Notes: generated by a model not told the origin, from the sequence alone. A DNA stretch of 64,000 bases from Bradyrhizobium sp. ORS 278 (GCF_000026145.1 NC_009445.1:3286001-3350000), one strand, 5' to 3'; positions 53,540-63,081 are shown, counted from the stretch's first letter. Numbers and translations are program-made.

Positions 53540-55266
53540 TGACGACATTCAAGGACGCACGCGCGTTTCTTTTGGCGCATCGCACCGACTACGATGCCGC
53601 CGTAAAGGGCTTTCGCTGGCCCGATCCGGTGCCGTTCAACTGGGCGCTCGACTGGTTCGATGCCGAGCTCGCCTCCGATCCCGAGAGCCGCGAGCGTACG
53701 GCGCTGTGGATCTTCGATGCCGCGCAGGACCGCCAGACGAAACTGTCTTTCGCCGCGCTGTCGCGCCGCTCCAATCAGGTCGCCAACTTCCTGCGTGGCC
53801 AGGGGCTGAAGCGCGGCGATCATCTGCTGCTTCTACTCGGCAATGTCGTGCCGCTGTGGGAGACGATGCTGGCGGCGATGAAGCTCGGCGTCGTCGTGAT
53901 CCCCGCGACCACGCTGCTGACCACCGACGAACTGCGCGACCGGCTGGAGCGCGGCCGCGCCAAGGCCGTGGTCGCCGCGCAGGATCAGGTCGCCAAGTTC
54001 GCCGATCTCGGCGCGGACGATCTCGTCCGCATTGTCGTGGGGACGACGACGTCCACTGGTTGGCTTCCGTTCGACAAGGCGGCCGATGCCGCCGAGCCGT
54101 TCACGCCCGACGGACCGACGCAGCCCGATGATCCGATGCTGCTGTACTTCACGTCCGGCACGACGGCCAAGCCGAAGCTGGTGCGGCACAGCCACCGCAG
54201 CTATCCGGTCGGCCATCTCTCGACGATGTACTGGCTCGGCCTGCAGCCGGGCGACGTCCATCTCAACATCTCCTCGCCGGGCTGGGCCAAGCATGCCTGG
54301 AGCTGCTTCTTCTCGCCGTGGAATGCCGGCGCGACCGTGTTCGTCGTCAACCAGCCGCGCTTCGACGCCAAGGGACTGCTCGCGATCATCAAGCGCTGCG
54401 GCGTGACGACGCTGTGCGCGCCGCCGACGGTGTGGCGGCTGTTCATCCAGGAGCATCTCGCCGACTTCAAGGTGTCCTTGCGCGAAGCCTGCGGCGCCGG
54501 CGAGCCGCTCAACCCGGAAGTGATCGATCAGGTCCGCGCCGCCTGGGGACTGACGATCCGCGATGGCTACGGCCAGACCGAGACCGCGGCGATCTGCGGC
54601 AACTCGCCGGGGCAGAAGCTCAAGATCGGCTCGATGGGGCGGCCGCTGCCGGGCTATCGTGTCGAGGTTGCCGACATTGATGGCAATTTGGCGAGCGAGG
54701 GCGAGATCACCCTGGCGCTCACAGGCGAGCGCCCGGCCGGCCTGATGCAAGGTTATCAGGGAGACGATGGTAAGCTCTCCGGCGCCGATGGCCCGCGCTA
54801 TCGCGCCGGCGACGTCGTGTTCCAGGACGAGGAGGGCTATCTCACTTTCGTTGGCCGCTCCGACGACGTGTTCAAATCGTCCGACTACCGTATCTCGCCG
54901 TTCGAGCTCGAGAGCGTGCTGCTGGAGCACGAGGCGGTGGCCGAGGCGGCGGTGGTGCCGAGCCCCGATCCGATCCGACTGGCGATTCCCAAGGCCTATG
55001 TGCTGCTGACATCCGGCGCCCCGCGCTCGCGCGCGACCGCGCTGTCGATCTTCGAGCATCTGCAGCAGCGGCTGGCACCGTTCAAGCGCATCCGCCGGCT
55101 CGAGCTGGTCAGCGAGCTGCCGAAGACGATCTCCGGGAAAATCCGGCGCGTGCAGCTGCGCCGGCTCGAGCACGAGGATAACCGCACGGATCATCTGCGC
55201 GGCACGGAGTTCAGGGAAGAGGATTTCCCGGAATTGAAGACACGGCCATCCGGGCACGAGGTGTAG
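53539..55266 (+). CDS. Acyl-CoA synthetase (AMP-binding)
   Basis: The 575-residue ligase has the ANL motifs: MLLYFTSGTTAKPKL near residue 195 (P-loop-like), GYGQTETAAICGN near 335, YRAGDVVFQDEEGYLTFVGR near 415 and the catalytic lysine in PKTISGKIRR near 530. FKSSDYRISPFELE is the hinge. It resembles medium-chain acyl-CoA synthetases (acsM/BAL type). It is translationally coupled to mmsB, so it may activate a branched or short acid feeding the valine route, but the substrate is not fixed by sequence. Confidence 0.9.
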   Translation: MTTFKDARAFLLAHRTDYDAAVKGFRWPDPVPFNWALDWFDAELASDPESRERTALWIFDAAQDRQTKLSFAALSRRSNQVANFLRGQGLKRGDHLLLLLGNVVPLWETMLAAMKLGVVVIPATTLLTTDELRDRLERGRAKAVVAAQDQVAKFADLGADDLVRIVVGTTTSTGWLPFDKAADAAEPFTPDGPTQPDDPMLLYFTSGTTAKPKLVRHSHRSYPVGHLSTMYWLGLQPGDVHLNISSPGWAKHAWSCFFSPWNAGATVFVVNQPRFDAKGLLAIIKRCGVTTLCAPPTVWRLFIQEHLADFKVSLREACGAGEPLNPEVIDQVRAAWGLTIRDGYGQTETAAICGNSPGQKLKIGSMGRPLPGYRVEVADIDGNLASEGEITLALTGERPAGLMQGYQGDDGKLSGADGPRYRAGDVVFQDEEGYLTFVGRSDDVFKSSDYRISPFELESVLLEHEAVAEAAVVPSPDPIRLAIPKAYVLLTSGAPRSRATALSIFEHLQQRLAPFKRIRRLELVSELPKTISGKIRRVQLRRLEHEDNRTDHLRGTEFREEDFPELKTRPSGHEV

Positions 55267-55273
55267 GGAACGC

Positions 55274-55750
55274 ATGAACAAGATCTGGAATAAGCCGCCG
55301 ATTTCACTCGAAGCCTATCAGGCCATGGTTGGCCAGGAGATCGGGGTCTCGTCATGGCACGTGCTCGATCAGCGGCGCATCGATACCTATGCCGACGTGA
55401 TCGAGGATCATCAGTTCATCCACGTCGATCCGGAAGCAGCCAAGGCGACCCCGTTCGGCACCACCATCGCGCACGGCTTCCTGACGATGTCGCTGCTGTC
55501 GGTGATGTCCTACGAGGTCATGCCGGCGATCGAGGGCACGGCGATGGGCGTGAACTACGGTTTCGACAAGCTGCGCTTCATCTCGCCGGTGAGATCGGGC
55601 AAGCGCGTGCGCGGCCGCTTCGTGCTCGCCGAAGCCACGCTACGCAAGCCGAAGGAGCTGCAGTCGCGGACCAACGTCACGGTCGAGATCGAGGGCGAGG
55701 ACAAGCCCGCACTGGTCGCCGACTGGATCGGACTGATCTATTTGAGCTAA
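55274..55750 (+). CDS. MaoC-type (R)-specific enoyl-CoA hydratase
   Basis: The 158-residue hot-dog protein begins with a short helix, then has the hydratase signature EDHQFIHVDPEAAKATPFGTTIAHGF in pieces near residue 46, with the catalytic Asp and His. It hydrates 2-enoyl-CoA to (R)-3-hydroxyacyl-CoA. A role for it on methacrylyl-CoA would fill the missing step of the operon, but that is inference. ATG 55274 is seven bases after the ligase stop, with GGGAACGC upstream. Confidence 0.92.
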   Translation: MNKIWNKPPISLEAYQAMVGQEIGVSSWHVLDQRRIDTYADVIEDHQFIHVDPEAAKATPFGTTIAHGFLTMSLLSVMSYEVMPAIEGTAMGVNYGFDKLRFISPVRSGKRVRGRFVLAEATLRKPKELQSRTNVTVEIEGEDKPALVADWIGLIYLS

Positions 55751-55774
55751 CAATCGTCGTCACAACCTACCTTC

Positions 55775-55851
55775 GTCATTGCCGGGCTTGACCCGGCGAT
55801 CCATCCACTTCTGAAAATGGGATGGATGCCGGGTCAAGCCCGGGCATGACG
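55775..55851. repeat. Family E palindrome, copy E2
   Basis: It starts GTCATTGCCGGGCTTGACC and ends GGTCAAGCCCGGGCATGAC, between the MaoC and SDR genes. Confidence 0.86.
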
Positions 55852-55875
55852 AGTGCAGAACCGAGGACAAACATC

Positions 55876-56793
55876 ATGGCAATCAGATTCGACGGACGTG
55901 TCGCCATCGTCACCGGCGCAGGTAATGGGCTCGGGCGCGCGCATGCGCTGGGGCTGGCGAGCCGCGGCGCCAAGGTCGTAGTCAATGATTTCGGCGGCGC
56001 GCGCGACGGCACCGGCGGGTCGATGACCGCGGCCGAGACCGTGGTCGAGGAGATCCGCAAAGCCGGCGGCACCGCGATGGCCGACGGTGCCGACGTCTCG
56101 AACTTCGAGCAGGTCACCGCGATGGCCGAGCGCGCCACCAGGGAGTGGGGCAGTGTCGACATCATGTGTGCCAATGCCGGCATCCTCCGCGACAAGTCGT
56201 TCGCCAAGATGGAGGTGGCGGATTTCGCCAAGGTGCTCGACGTGCATCTGGTCGGCAGCTTCTACTGCTGCAAGGCGGTGTGGAACGGCATGCGCGAGCG
56301 CAACTACGGGCGCATCGTGTTGACGACGTCATCGTCGGGCCTGTTCGGCAATTTCGGCCAGGCCAACTACGGCGCGGCCAAGACCGGCATGGTCGGCCTG
56401 ATGAACGTGCTGGCGGAGGAAGGGCGCAAGACCAACATCCGCGTCAACATCATCTCGCCGACCGCTGCCACCCGCATGACCGAGGAATTGCTGCCGCCGC
56501 AGGCGCTGCAGCTGATGAAGCCGGAATCGATCACGCCGGCGGTGGAGTATCTGCTCAGCGAGGACGCGCCCACCCGCACCATCATGGGCGCCGGCGCCGG
56601 CTCGTTCGCGGTGATCAGGATCCTGGAGAGCGAGGGCGTCAACCTGCCGCCGGAGGAGTGGACGCCGGACGCAGTGGCTGCGCATTTCGCCGAGATCAGC
56701 GACATGTCGAAGGCGCGGGCGCTGCAGGGTGCGTTCGAGCAGACGCAGAAATATGTGTCGCAGGCTGCTGCGCGGCTGGGGATCAAGCTGTAA
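55876..56793 (+). CDS. SDR, 17-beta-HSD4/MFE-like 3-hydroxyacyl-CoA dehydrogenase
   Basis: The 305-residue SDR has VTGAGNGLGRAHALGLASRGA near residue 12, VVNDFGGARDGTGGS near 40, and the catalytic NYGAAKTGMV near 158. This is the long N-terminal-domain form found in peroxisomal multifunctional enzyme type 2 and bacterial relatives, which oxidise (R)-3-hydroxyacyl-CoA. It fits after the MaoC hydratase as the next beta-oxidation step. The C-terminal extension (PPEEWTPDAVAAHFAEI) is also a mark of this branch. Confidence 0.88.
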   Translation: MAIRFDGRVAIVTGAGNGLGRAHALGLASRGAKVVVNDFGGARDGTGGSMTAAETVVEEIRKAGGTAMADGADVSNFEQVTAMAERATREWGSVDIMCANAGILRDKSFAKMEVADFAKVLDVHLVGSFYCCKAVWNGMRERNYGRIVLTTSSSGLFGNFGQANYGAAKTGMVGLMNVLAEEGRKTNIRVNIISPTAATRMTEELLPPQALQLMKPESITPAVEYLLSEDAPTRTIMGAGAGSFAVIRILESEGVNLPPEEWTPDAVAAHFAEISDMSKARALQGAFEQTQKYVSQAAARLGIKL

Positions 56794-56820
56794 GGCACAG
56801 TCGGCATCCCACACTCCACC

Positions 56821-56949
56821 GTCATGGCCGGGCTTGACCCGGCCATCCATCGTCTTTGGCACCATGGGCGTGGAAAGGCGTGGATACCCGGGCGTTCGCC
56901 GCGCCGAAGCGGCTTCGGCCGCGCAGGCGGATCAAGCCCGGGCATGACG
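56821..56949. repeat. Family E palindrome with nested mini-hairpin, copy E3
   Basis: It starts GTCATGGCCGGGCTTGACC and ends TCAAGCCCGGGCATGACG. The right arm is interrupted at 56893-56931 by a 39-nt hairpin containing GCCGAAG/CTTCGGC and ending CAGGCGGA, similar in end and position-type to the insertions in B2 and B8. Confidence 0.85.
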
Positions 56950-56988
56950 CCCTTTGGTTTGGCAGGCCGCGCGGCTTAAACTGGCGAG

Positions 56989-58215
56989 ATGTCTTCTTCA
57001 AAGCATATTGCGGTTGTCGGGGCCGGCCCGGCCGGGCTGATGGCCGCCGAGGTGCTGGCCGCGGGCGGAGCCGACGTGACCGTCTACGACGCGATGCCGT
57101 CGGTGGCGCGCAAGTTCCTGATGGCGGGGCGAGGGGGCCTCAATCTCACGCATAGCGAAGAGCTGGAGGCATTCCTGGCGCGTTATCGCGAAGCGGCGGA
57201 CTGGCTTGCGCCCGCGGTCCAAGGCTTCGCGCCACAACAACTGCGCGACTGGTGCGAAGCGTTGGGCCAACCGACCTTCGTCGGCTCCTCGGGCCGCGTG
57301 TTTCCGGTCGCGATGAAAGCCTCGCCACTGCTCCGCGCCTGGCTGCGCCGGCTCGATGCGCACGGCGCGCGCACCGAGCTGCGCCATCGCTGGACCGGCT
57401 GGGACGATCAGGGTCGTCTCATCTTCGACACGCCAAACGGTCCGCGCGCCATCGCAGCCGAGGCGACGGTGCTCGCCCTCGGCGGCGCGAGCTGGCCGCG
57501 GCTCGGCTCCGATGGCGGCTGGGTATCGATCCTTGCAGCAAGAGGCGTCGCGATCGCGCCGCTGCGGCCCTCCAATTGTGGCTTCAGCGTCGGCTGGTCC
57601 GACATCTTTCGCGACCGGTTCGAGGGCCATCCGCTGAAGGGTATCGCGCTGTCGTTTGGCGAGCGCAGTGTGCGCGGTGAGGCGGTCGTCACGCGAGATG
57701 GCATTGAAGGCGGCGCAGTCTACGCGCTGTCGGCTGAATTGCGCGAGGCCATCGCGCTGAATGGCGAGACGGTCTTGCATGTCGCGTTGCGGCCTGACCT
57801 CGAGACGCCCGATCTGATCAGGCGGCTGTCGGCACCGCGCGGAAAACAGTCGTTCTCGAACGTGCTGCGCAAGGTGCTGCAGCTCTCTCCTGTGGCGATC
57901 GGGCTATTGCAGGAGGCGGCAAAGACGCAAGGGCAGTCATTGTCTTCGCTGCCACCCGAGCGTCTCGCGGCGCTCGTTAACGACGTGCCAATCAAGCTGA
58001 CGGGCATTGCGGGGCTCGCGCGCGCTATCTCCAGCGCCGGCGGTATCGCGCACGACGAGCTCGATGCTGACTACATGCTCAGGCGTCTCCCAGGCGTGTT
58101 CGCCGCGGGAGAGATGCTGGACTGGGAGGCCCCGACCGGCGGCTATCTGCTGCAGGCCTCATTTGCGACGGGCGTGGCTGCGGGGAGGGGCGTGCTGAAG
58201 TGGCTCAAATCGTAG
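56989..58215 (+). CDS. NAD(P)/FAD-dependent oxidoreductase, HI0933/BaiN-like
   Basis: The 408-residue flavoprotein starts KHIAVVGAGPAGLMAAEVL, a Rossmann FAD site, with VARKFLMAGRGGLNLTHSE near residue 45, the conserved motif of the HI0933 family. The end EMLDWEAPTGGYLLQASFATG closes the FAD domain. It is one of the families annotated as TIGR03862-type flavoproteins of unknown substrate. Its stop TAG (58213-58215) is the TAG of repeat D5. Confidence 0.9.
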   Translation: MSSSKHIAVVGAGPAGLMAAEVLAAGGADVTVYDAMPSVARKFLMAGRGGLNLTHSEELEAFLARYREAADWLAPAVQGFAPQQLRDWCEALGQPTFVGSSGRVFPVAMKASPLLRAWLRRLDAHGARTELRHRWTGWDDQGRLIFDTPNGPRAIAAEATVLALGGASWPRLGSDGGWVSILAARGVAIAPLRPSNCGFSVGWSDIFRDRFEGHPLKGIALSFGERSVRGEAVVTRDGIEGGAVYALSAELREAIALNGETVLHVALRPDLETPDLIRRLSAPRGKQSFSNVLRKVLQLSPVAIGLLQEAAKTQGQSLSSLPPERLAALVNDVPIKLTGIAGLARAISSAGGIAHDELDADYMLRRLPGVFAAGEMLDWEAPTGGYLLQASFATGVAAGRGVLKWLKS

Positions 58216-58314
58216 GGTGGGCAAAGCGCAGCGTGCACACCATCAGCGTCAACCGAGACCACGGTGGGCACGATGCGCCGCGGCTTTGCCGCGTCGTCTC
58301 TTTGCCCACCCTAC
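58212..58314. repeat. Family D palindrome D5, supplying the flavoprotein stop codon
   Basis: It starts GTAGGGTGGGCAAAGCG and ends CTTTGCCCACCCTAC. TAG at 58213-58215 is the in-frame stop of the upstream gene. Confidence 0.88.
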
Positions 58315-58322
58315 AAATTTCC

Positions 58323-58403
58323 GTCATTGCGAGCGGAGCGAAGCAACCCAGGGCTGCGCGCGTGACTATGGATTGCGTCGTCGCTCCGCTCCTCGCAATG
58401 ACG
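58323..58403. repeat. Family C palindrome, copy C5
   Basis: It starts GTCATTGCGAGCGGAGCG and ends CGCTCCTCGCAATGACG, directly after D5. Confidence 0.87.
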
Positions 58404-58421
58404 AGCTGAAAAAGGCGTGCC

Positions 58422-59501
58422 CTACCGCAGCTTCCCCCTTGCCGCCACCGGCAACGTGCCCAAAATCTCGTCCCCGCGCACCATCACGACCTCGTCCATC
58501 ATGTTGACGACCACGCAGACGTGGTTGGGGACGATGCGGACGACGTCGCCGACGTTGGGGCGGGTGTTGCTGCGGGAGAGATCGAGGAAGCCGTGCTCCT
58601 CGGCGAAACGGGCGATCTTGGCTTCCGGATGCTCCAGGATCAGGCCGTGGCCATCGAGGCCGCCGGTGTCGGTGGTCAAGGTCTTGGAGCCGGCGTCGAG
58701 GATGCCGCGCTCGGGCGCGGCGCGGCTGACGACGGTGGAGTAGATGTGCAGCGCGCAGTCGTCCCAGGTGGCGACGCCGGCGGCGACCTGCATGCGGTCG
58801 TTGTAGATGTAGGTGCCGGGACGATGCTCGGTGGCGCCTTTGAGCTTGCCGATGTTCTTCAGGTTTGGCGAGCCGCCGGTCGAGACGATGCTGGCCTCCA
58901 GCCCCTCGGCGCGGACGCCGGCCAGCGCCTCGTCGTAGAAGCGTTGTGCGTCGTCCCAGCCGCTCTCCGTGGGATACAGCATGAAGCCGGCGAAGCGCAG
59001 GCCTTCGCTGGCCTTGATCTGCCGCGCCAGCTGGATTGCCTCGGCCGGCGTCTCGACGCCGGCGCGCTTGCGCCCCGTATCGCATTCGACGACGACCGAC
59101 AGCGTGCGGCCAGACTGCTTCGCCGCCTGCGGCAGGCCGGCGATCACGGTCGCGTTGTCGGCGGCGACGGTCATGTCGGCCTTGGCCTGCAACGCGGCGA
59201 GACGCGCCATCTTCTCCTCACCGATCAGGTTGTAGCTGATCAGGATATTATTGATGCCAGCGTCCGCCATGATCTCGGCCTCGCCGATCTTCTGGCAGGT
59301 GATGCCCTGCGCGCCGGCCTCGATCTGCAGCTTGGCGAGCACCGGGCTCTTGTGCGTCTTGATGTGCGGTCGGTTGGCGACGCCGGCGGCAGCGCACTGC
59401 GCCTGGATGCGCGCAATGTTGCGCTCGACCTTGTCCATGTCGATGACGGCGCAGGGCGTGCCGTACTCCCGGGCGATCTTGGCGGCGAGCGGGGTAGTCA
59501 T
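58422..59501 (-). CDS. D-threonine aldolase/D-serine dehydratase-like PLP enzyme
   Basis: The 359-residue fold-type III PLP enzyme has YGTPCAVIDMDKVERNI near residue 14 and the PLP lysine in RPHIKTHKSP near 48. The C-terminal metal site appears in RIVPNHVCVVVNMMDEV near 325 with its His and Cys. It acts on D-amino acids with a beta hydroxyl, cleaving D-threonine or dehydrating D-serine; which one cannot be told. It is monocistronic between repeats C5 and C6. Confidence 0.88.
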   Translation of the reverse strand: MTTPLAAKIAREYGTPCAVIDMDKVERNIARIQAQCAAAGVANRPHIKTHKSPVLAKLQIEAGAQGITCQKIGEAEIMADAGINNILISYNLIGEEKMARLAALQAKADMTVAADNATVIAGLPQAAKQSGRTLSVVVECDTGRKRAGVETPAEAIQLARQIKASEGLRFAGFMLYPTESGWDDAQRFYDEALAGVRAEGLEASIVSTGGSPNLKNIGKLKGATEHRPGTYIYNDRMQVAAGVATWDDCALHIYSTVVSRAAPERGILDAGSKTLTTDTGGLDGHGLILEHPEAKIARFAEEHGFLDLSRSNTRPNVGDVVRIVPNHVCVVVNMMDEVVMVRGDEILGTLPVAARGKLR

Positions 59502-59521
59502 GTCGTTTGCTCCATGTTGTC

Positions 59522-59596
59522 GTCATTGCGAGCGGAGCGAAGCAATCCAGAGTCCCGACTGCAGCCCTGGATTGCTTCGCTTCGCTCGCAATGACG
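59522..59596. repeat. Family C palindrome, copy C6
   Basis: It starts GTCATTGCGAGCGGAGCG and ends CTTCGCTCGCAATGACG. Confidence 0.87.
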
Positions 59597-59607
59597 AAAG
59601 AGAGAAC

Positions 59608-59697
59608 GTAGGGTGGGCAAAGCGAAGCGTGCCCACCATTTGTTGTTGTGCAAGAACGCGGTGGGCACGGCGCTTGCGCGCCTTTGCCCACCCTACG
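59608..59697. repeat. Family D palindrome, copy D6
   Basis: It starts GTAGGGTGGGCAAAGCG and ends CTTTGCCCACCCTACG, immediately downstream of the ABC-F gene on the opposite strand. Confidence 0.87.
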
Positions 59698-59702
59698 CAG
59701 CG

Positions 59703-61511
59703 TTATCCCTCGATCTCCTCGCGCAGGACTTCGAGCTCCAGCCAGCGGTCCTCCGCGGCGGTGAGCTCGGCTTGCGCTGCCGCGATGGCGAGGGAGGCGG
59801 CGTCGAATTTCTTGCGATCTTTCGAATAAAGCGCGGGGTCGGCGAGCACGGCCTGCTGCTTGGCGATCTCGGCTTGCAGCTTCGCGATCGTCTTCGGCAG
59901 CGTCTCCAGCGCGTGCTTCTCGTTGAAAGAGAGCTTGCGCTTCGGCGCGCTTGCGGGCGCGGCGGTGGCCGGCTTCGTCTCTTTCTTTTCCTCAGCCGCC
60001 TTCGCGTGCTCGCGCTTCAAATCGGCGCCGCGCTGGACCAGCATGTCGCTGTAGCCGCCGGCATATTCCTGCCACTTGCCGTTGCCCTCGGGCACGATTA
60101 CCGAGGTGACGACGCGGTCGAGGAAGTCGCGATCGTGGCTGATCAGGATGACCGTGCCCTCGTAGTCGCCGAGCATGTCCTCCAATACGTCCAGCGTCTC
60201 GAGATCGAGATCGTTGGTCGGCTCGTCCAGCACCAGCAGGTTCGAGGGTTTTGCGAGCGCGCGCGCCAGCATCAGCCGGCCGCGCTCGCCGCCGGACAGC
60301 ACCTCGAGCGGGGTCCGCATCTGCTCGCGCGAGAACAGGAAGTCCTCCATGTAGCCGACAACGTGCTTCGGCTTGCCCGCCACCATGACGTGATCGCCGC
60401 GGCCGCCGGTCAGCGCCTCTGCCAACGTCGTGCGCGGATCGAGGCTCTCGCGATGCTGGTCCAGCGTCGCCATCTCCAGATTGACGCCGAGCCGGACGCT
60501 GCCGCTGTCCGGCTCGCTGCCGCCGGTGAGCAGGTTGACCAGCGTGGTCTTGCCAGCGCCGTTCGGGCCGACGATGCCGATGCGGTCGCCGCGCTGGATA
60601 CGGATGGAGAAATTGTCGATGATCTTGCGATTGCCGAAACTCTTCGACGCCCCCTTGGCCTCGATCACCAGCTTGCCGGACTTGTCGGCCTCGGCCGCGG
60701 CGAGATTGGCGCTGCCTGCGGTGCCGCGATAGTCGCGGCGCTGCTGGCGCAGCGCATGCAGATTGGCGAGCCGCTTGACGTTGCGCTTGCGCCGGCCGGA
60801 GACGCCGTAGCGCAGCCAGTGCTCCTCGTTGACGATCTTGCGGTCGAGCTTGTGCTGCTCGCGCTCTTCTTCCGCCAGGACTTCGTCACGCCACGCCTCG
60901 AACGCCGCAAAACCGCGGTCGATCTGCTTGATCTGACCGCGATCGAGCCAGGCGGTCGCGCGCGACAGGTTGGTGAGGAAGCGGCGATCGTGGCTGATCA
61001 GCACCAGCGCGCAGCGGCGGCCATCGAGCTCGTTCTCCAGCCACTCGATGGTGGTGAGGTCGAGATGGTTGGTCGGCTCGTCCAGGAGCAGAATGTCGGG
61101 ATTGGGCGCGAGCACGCGCGCCAGCGCCGCGCGGCGCGCCTCGCCGCCGGAGACGTGCGCGGGATCTTCCTCACCGGTGAGACCAAGCTGTTCGACGAGA
61201 TAACGTGCCTGGTAGTGATCGTCGCCGGGCCCGAGCCCGGCCTCAACGTAGGAGAGCGTCGTGGCATGGCCGGAGAAATCCGGCTCCTGCGGCAGATAGC
61301 GTACGGTCGCGCCGGGCTGCACGAAGCGCGTGCCGCTGTCGCAGTCGACCAGCCCGGCTGCGATCTTCAACAAGGTCGACTTGCCTGAGCCGTTGCGGCC
61401 GATCAGGCAGACGCGCTCGCCGGGCGACACCGACAGCTCCACGCCTTGCAGCAGCGCCGTGCCGCCGAAGGTCAGGCGGATGTCCTTGAGTTGGATGAGA
61501 GGCGGCGCCAT
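59703..61511 (-). CDS. ABC-F family ATPase (Uup-like)
   Basis: The 602-residue soluble protein has two ATPase modules. First: Walker A GRNGSGKST near residue 39, signature VSGGEARR near 120, Walker B ILLLDEPTNHLD near 142. Second: GPNGAGKTT near 315, LSGGERGR near 405, LLVLDEPTNDLD near 428. A C-terminal coiled-coil (about 515-600, rich in Lys, Ala, Glu) is the Uup-type DNA/ribosome-linked tail. ABC-F proteins act on ribosomes or, for Uup, also in DNA repair; this one resembles Uup. It shares its upstream region with the YaiI-like gene. Confidence 0.93.
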   Translation of the reverse strand: MAPPLIQLKDIRLTFGGTALLQGVELSVSPGERVCLIGRNGSGKSTLLKIAAGLVDCDSGTRFVQPGATVRYLPQEPDFSGHATTLSYVEAGLGPGDDHYQARYLVEQLGLTGEEDPAHVSGGEARRAALARVLAPNPDILLLDEPTNHLDLTTIEWLENELDGRRCALVLISHDRRFLTNLSRATAWLDRGQIKQIDRGFAAFEAWRDEVLAEEEREQHKLDRKIVNEEHWLRYGVSGRRKRNVKRLANLHALRQQRRDYRGTAGSANLAAAEADKSGKLVIEAKGASKSFGNRKIIDNFSIRIQRGDRIGIVGPNGAGKTTLVNLLTGGSEPDSGSVRLGVNLEMATLDQHRESLDPRTTLAEALTGGRGDHVMVAGKPKHVVGYMEDFLFSREQMRTPLEVLSGGERGRLMLARALAKPSNLLVLDEPTNDLDLETLDVLEDMLGDYEGTVILISHDRDFLDRVVTSVIVPEGNGKWQEYAGGYSDMLVQRGADLKREHAKAAEEKKETKPATAAPASAPKRKLSFNEKHALETLPKTIAKLQAEIAKQQAVLADPALYSKDRKKFDAASLAIAAAQAELTAAEDRWLELEVLREEIEG

Positions 61512-61518
61512 CGTGATG

Positions 61519-62013
61519 CTAGCTCTGTTGCTGGATCCGCGCGGCGCGCTGGCGCTGCACGCGGCGGATCGTGGTGTCGAGGGTGGACAGGAATGTGGAG
61601 CGGTCGCGTGGCGTGAACGAGCGCGGGCCGCCGGTGACCTCGCCGGAGGAGCGCAGATCGGTCATGAGATTGCGGACCGCGAGCGTCATGCCCATGGACT
61701 CTTCCGTGAATGGCTTGCCGTTCGGCGCGATGACCGCGCTGCCGGCTTTGACGCAGCGGCTCGCCAGCGGAATGTCCGCGGTAATGACGATGTCGTCCGG
61801 ACCAGTATGCTCGGCGATCCAGTCATCGGCGGCATCCATGCCGCTGCCCGCCGCGACGCGCGTGATCAGGGGATCGTCGGGCACGCGGATGAAGCCGCCG
61901 GCGACGACGATCACCGCCAGGCCGTGCCGGATCGCGACGCGGTAGATCTCGTCCTTCACCGGGCAGGCGTCGGCGTCGACATAGAGGGTAATCGGGGCGG
62001 TTTCGGTCGTCAT
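61519..62013 (-). CDS. YaiI/YqxD family protein (UPF0178)
   Basis: The 164-residue protein begins with TETAPITLYVDADACPVKDEI near residue 3, the PIN-like acidic core of the UPF0178 family, followed by VVVAGGFIRVPDDPLI, MDAADDWIAEHTGPDDIVITADIPLA near 65 and GKPFTEESMGMTLA near 105. Biochemical function is not established; the fold suggests nuclease ancestry. The ATG at 62013 is chosen over a longer upstream frame because the family begins here. Confidence 0.92.
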   Translation of the reverse strand: MTTETAPITLYVDADACPVKDEIYRVAIRHGLAVIVVAGGFIRVPDDPLITRVAAGSGMDAADDWIAEHTGPDDIVITADIPLASRCVKAGSAVIAPNGKPFTEESMGMTLAVRNLMTDLRSSGEVTGGPRSFTPRDRSTFLSTLDTTIRRVQRQRAARIQQQS

Positions 62014-62137
62014 CGGGGCTTCATAAGGGATGGGCCGGTTGGTACTCCATCGCGCCGGGAATTGCGAGCCAAAGGCTGCGCTTGCCAGGGACTTTCCGGC
62101 CGCTACCATCGCCCAAAAGGCTCAAAGGGAGGCAAGC

Positions 62138-62941
62138 ATGTCCGGCGAAATCGCGCCTTACGCGGTCGAGGCGTTCAATACGGCCAAGCAGTCCGAGAAC
62201 AAGATGCACGACGACCGCGTGGCCCGCCGCTTCGGCTTCGCCGGCGGCCTGGTGCCCGGCGTCGAGGTGCTGGCCTATATGCTGCACCAGCCGGTCGCGC
62301 GCTGGGGCCGGGGGTTTCTGGAGCGCGGGTTCATCGAGGCGCGGTTCATCAAGCCGGTCTATGATGGCGAGATGGCCGAGGTCAGGGCGCGCCGCGAGGA
62401 AGAGGGCATTCTGGGGCTCGAAGTGGCGAGTCAGGGACAAATGTGCGCCTGGGGAGCCGCATTCCTGCAGCCGTCGGCGCCTTCAGTCGAACTGGCCGAC
62501 TATCGCGACGTTCCGCCCGCAGCCGAGCGCCCGCCGATCGGGCCAGACACGTTTGCCGTCGGCAGCTGGCTCGGCACCGCGCCGCGCGCCTGGCCCGGGC
62601 AGGCGGCCACGCTGTATCTCGACGAGATCCGCGAGCGCGATCCGATCTACGCCGGCGAGCGGCTCGGCCATCCCGGCATGCTGCAGCGGGTGATGAACCG
62701 GCTGCTGGTCGACAATGTCGTGCTCGGCCCCTGGATCCACGTCGGCAGCCGGATGCAGCTGGTGTCGGCGATCGCCGAGACCGACGAGATCACGGCGCGG
62801 GGGCGGGTGGTTGCCAACTACGAGAAGAAGGGCCACCGCTTCGTCGAGATCGACGCGCTGGTGGTCGCGAATGGCGATCGACCGCTGGCGCATTGCCACC
62901 ACGTCGCGATTTACCAGCCGCGCGCGCAGGCAGCGGCATAG
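62138..62941 (+). CDS. MaoC-like hot-dog domain protein
   Basis: The 267-residue protein starts at ATG 62138 behind AAAGGGAGG. It opens with a hydratase-like segment (MHDDRVARRFGFAGGLVPGVEVLAYM near residue 27, in pieces) followed by ARFIKPVYDGEMAEVRAR near 70, and a second hot-dog-like half (GPWIHVGSRMQLVSAIAETDEITARG near 200). It resembles double-hot-dog MaoC dehydratases, but without a strong catalytic Asp-His pair in the first half. A thioester substrate is probable. Confidence 0.75.
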   Translation: MSGEIAPYAVEAFNTAKQSENKMHDDRVARRFGFAGGLVPGVEVLAYMLHQPVARWGRGFLERGFIEARFIKPVYDGEMAEVRARREEEGILGLEVASQGQMCAWGAAFLQPSAPSVELADYRDVPPAAERPPIGPDTFAVGSWLGTAPRAWPGQAATLYLDEIRERDPIYAGERLGHPGMLQRVMNRLLVDNVVLGPWIHVGSRMQLVSAIAETDEITARGRVVANYEKKGHRFVEIDALVVANGDRPLAHCHHVAIYQPRAQAAA

Positions 62942-62983
62942 CGACGGGGCGCGGAAATGCAAGCCGCCGCTCCAAACACAACT

Positions 62984-63081
62984 GTCATGCCCGCGCAGGC
63001 GGGCATCCAGTACGCCGCGGCGTCTCAGTTCAATCACAACCGTCTCGGCGTACTGGATCGTCCGCCTTCGCGGACGACGAC
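62984..63081. repeat. Family F palindrome, copy F1
   Basis: It starts GTCATGCCCGCGCAGGCGGGC and ends with the hairpin GTCCGCC-TTCG-CGGACGACGAC; the middle includes CATCCAGTACGCC and GGCGTACTGGATCG. Only one copy is seen in the window. Confidence 0.75.
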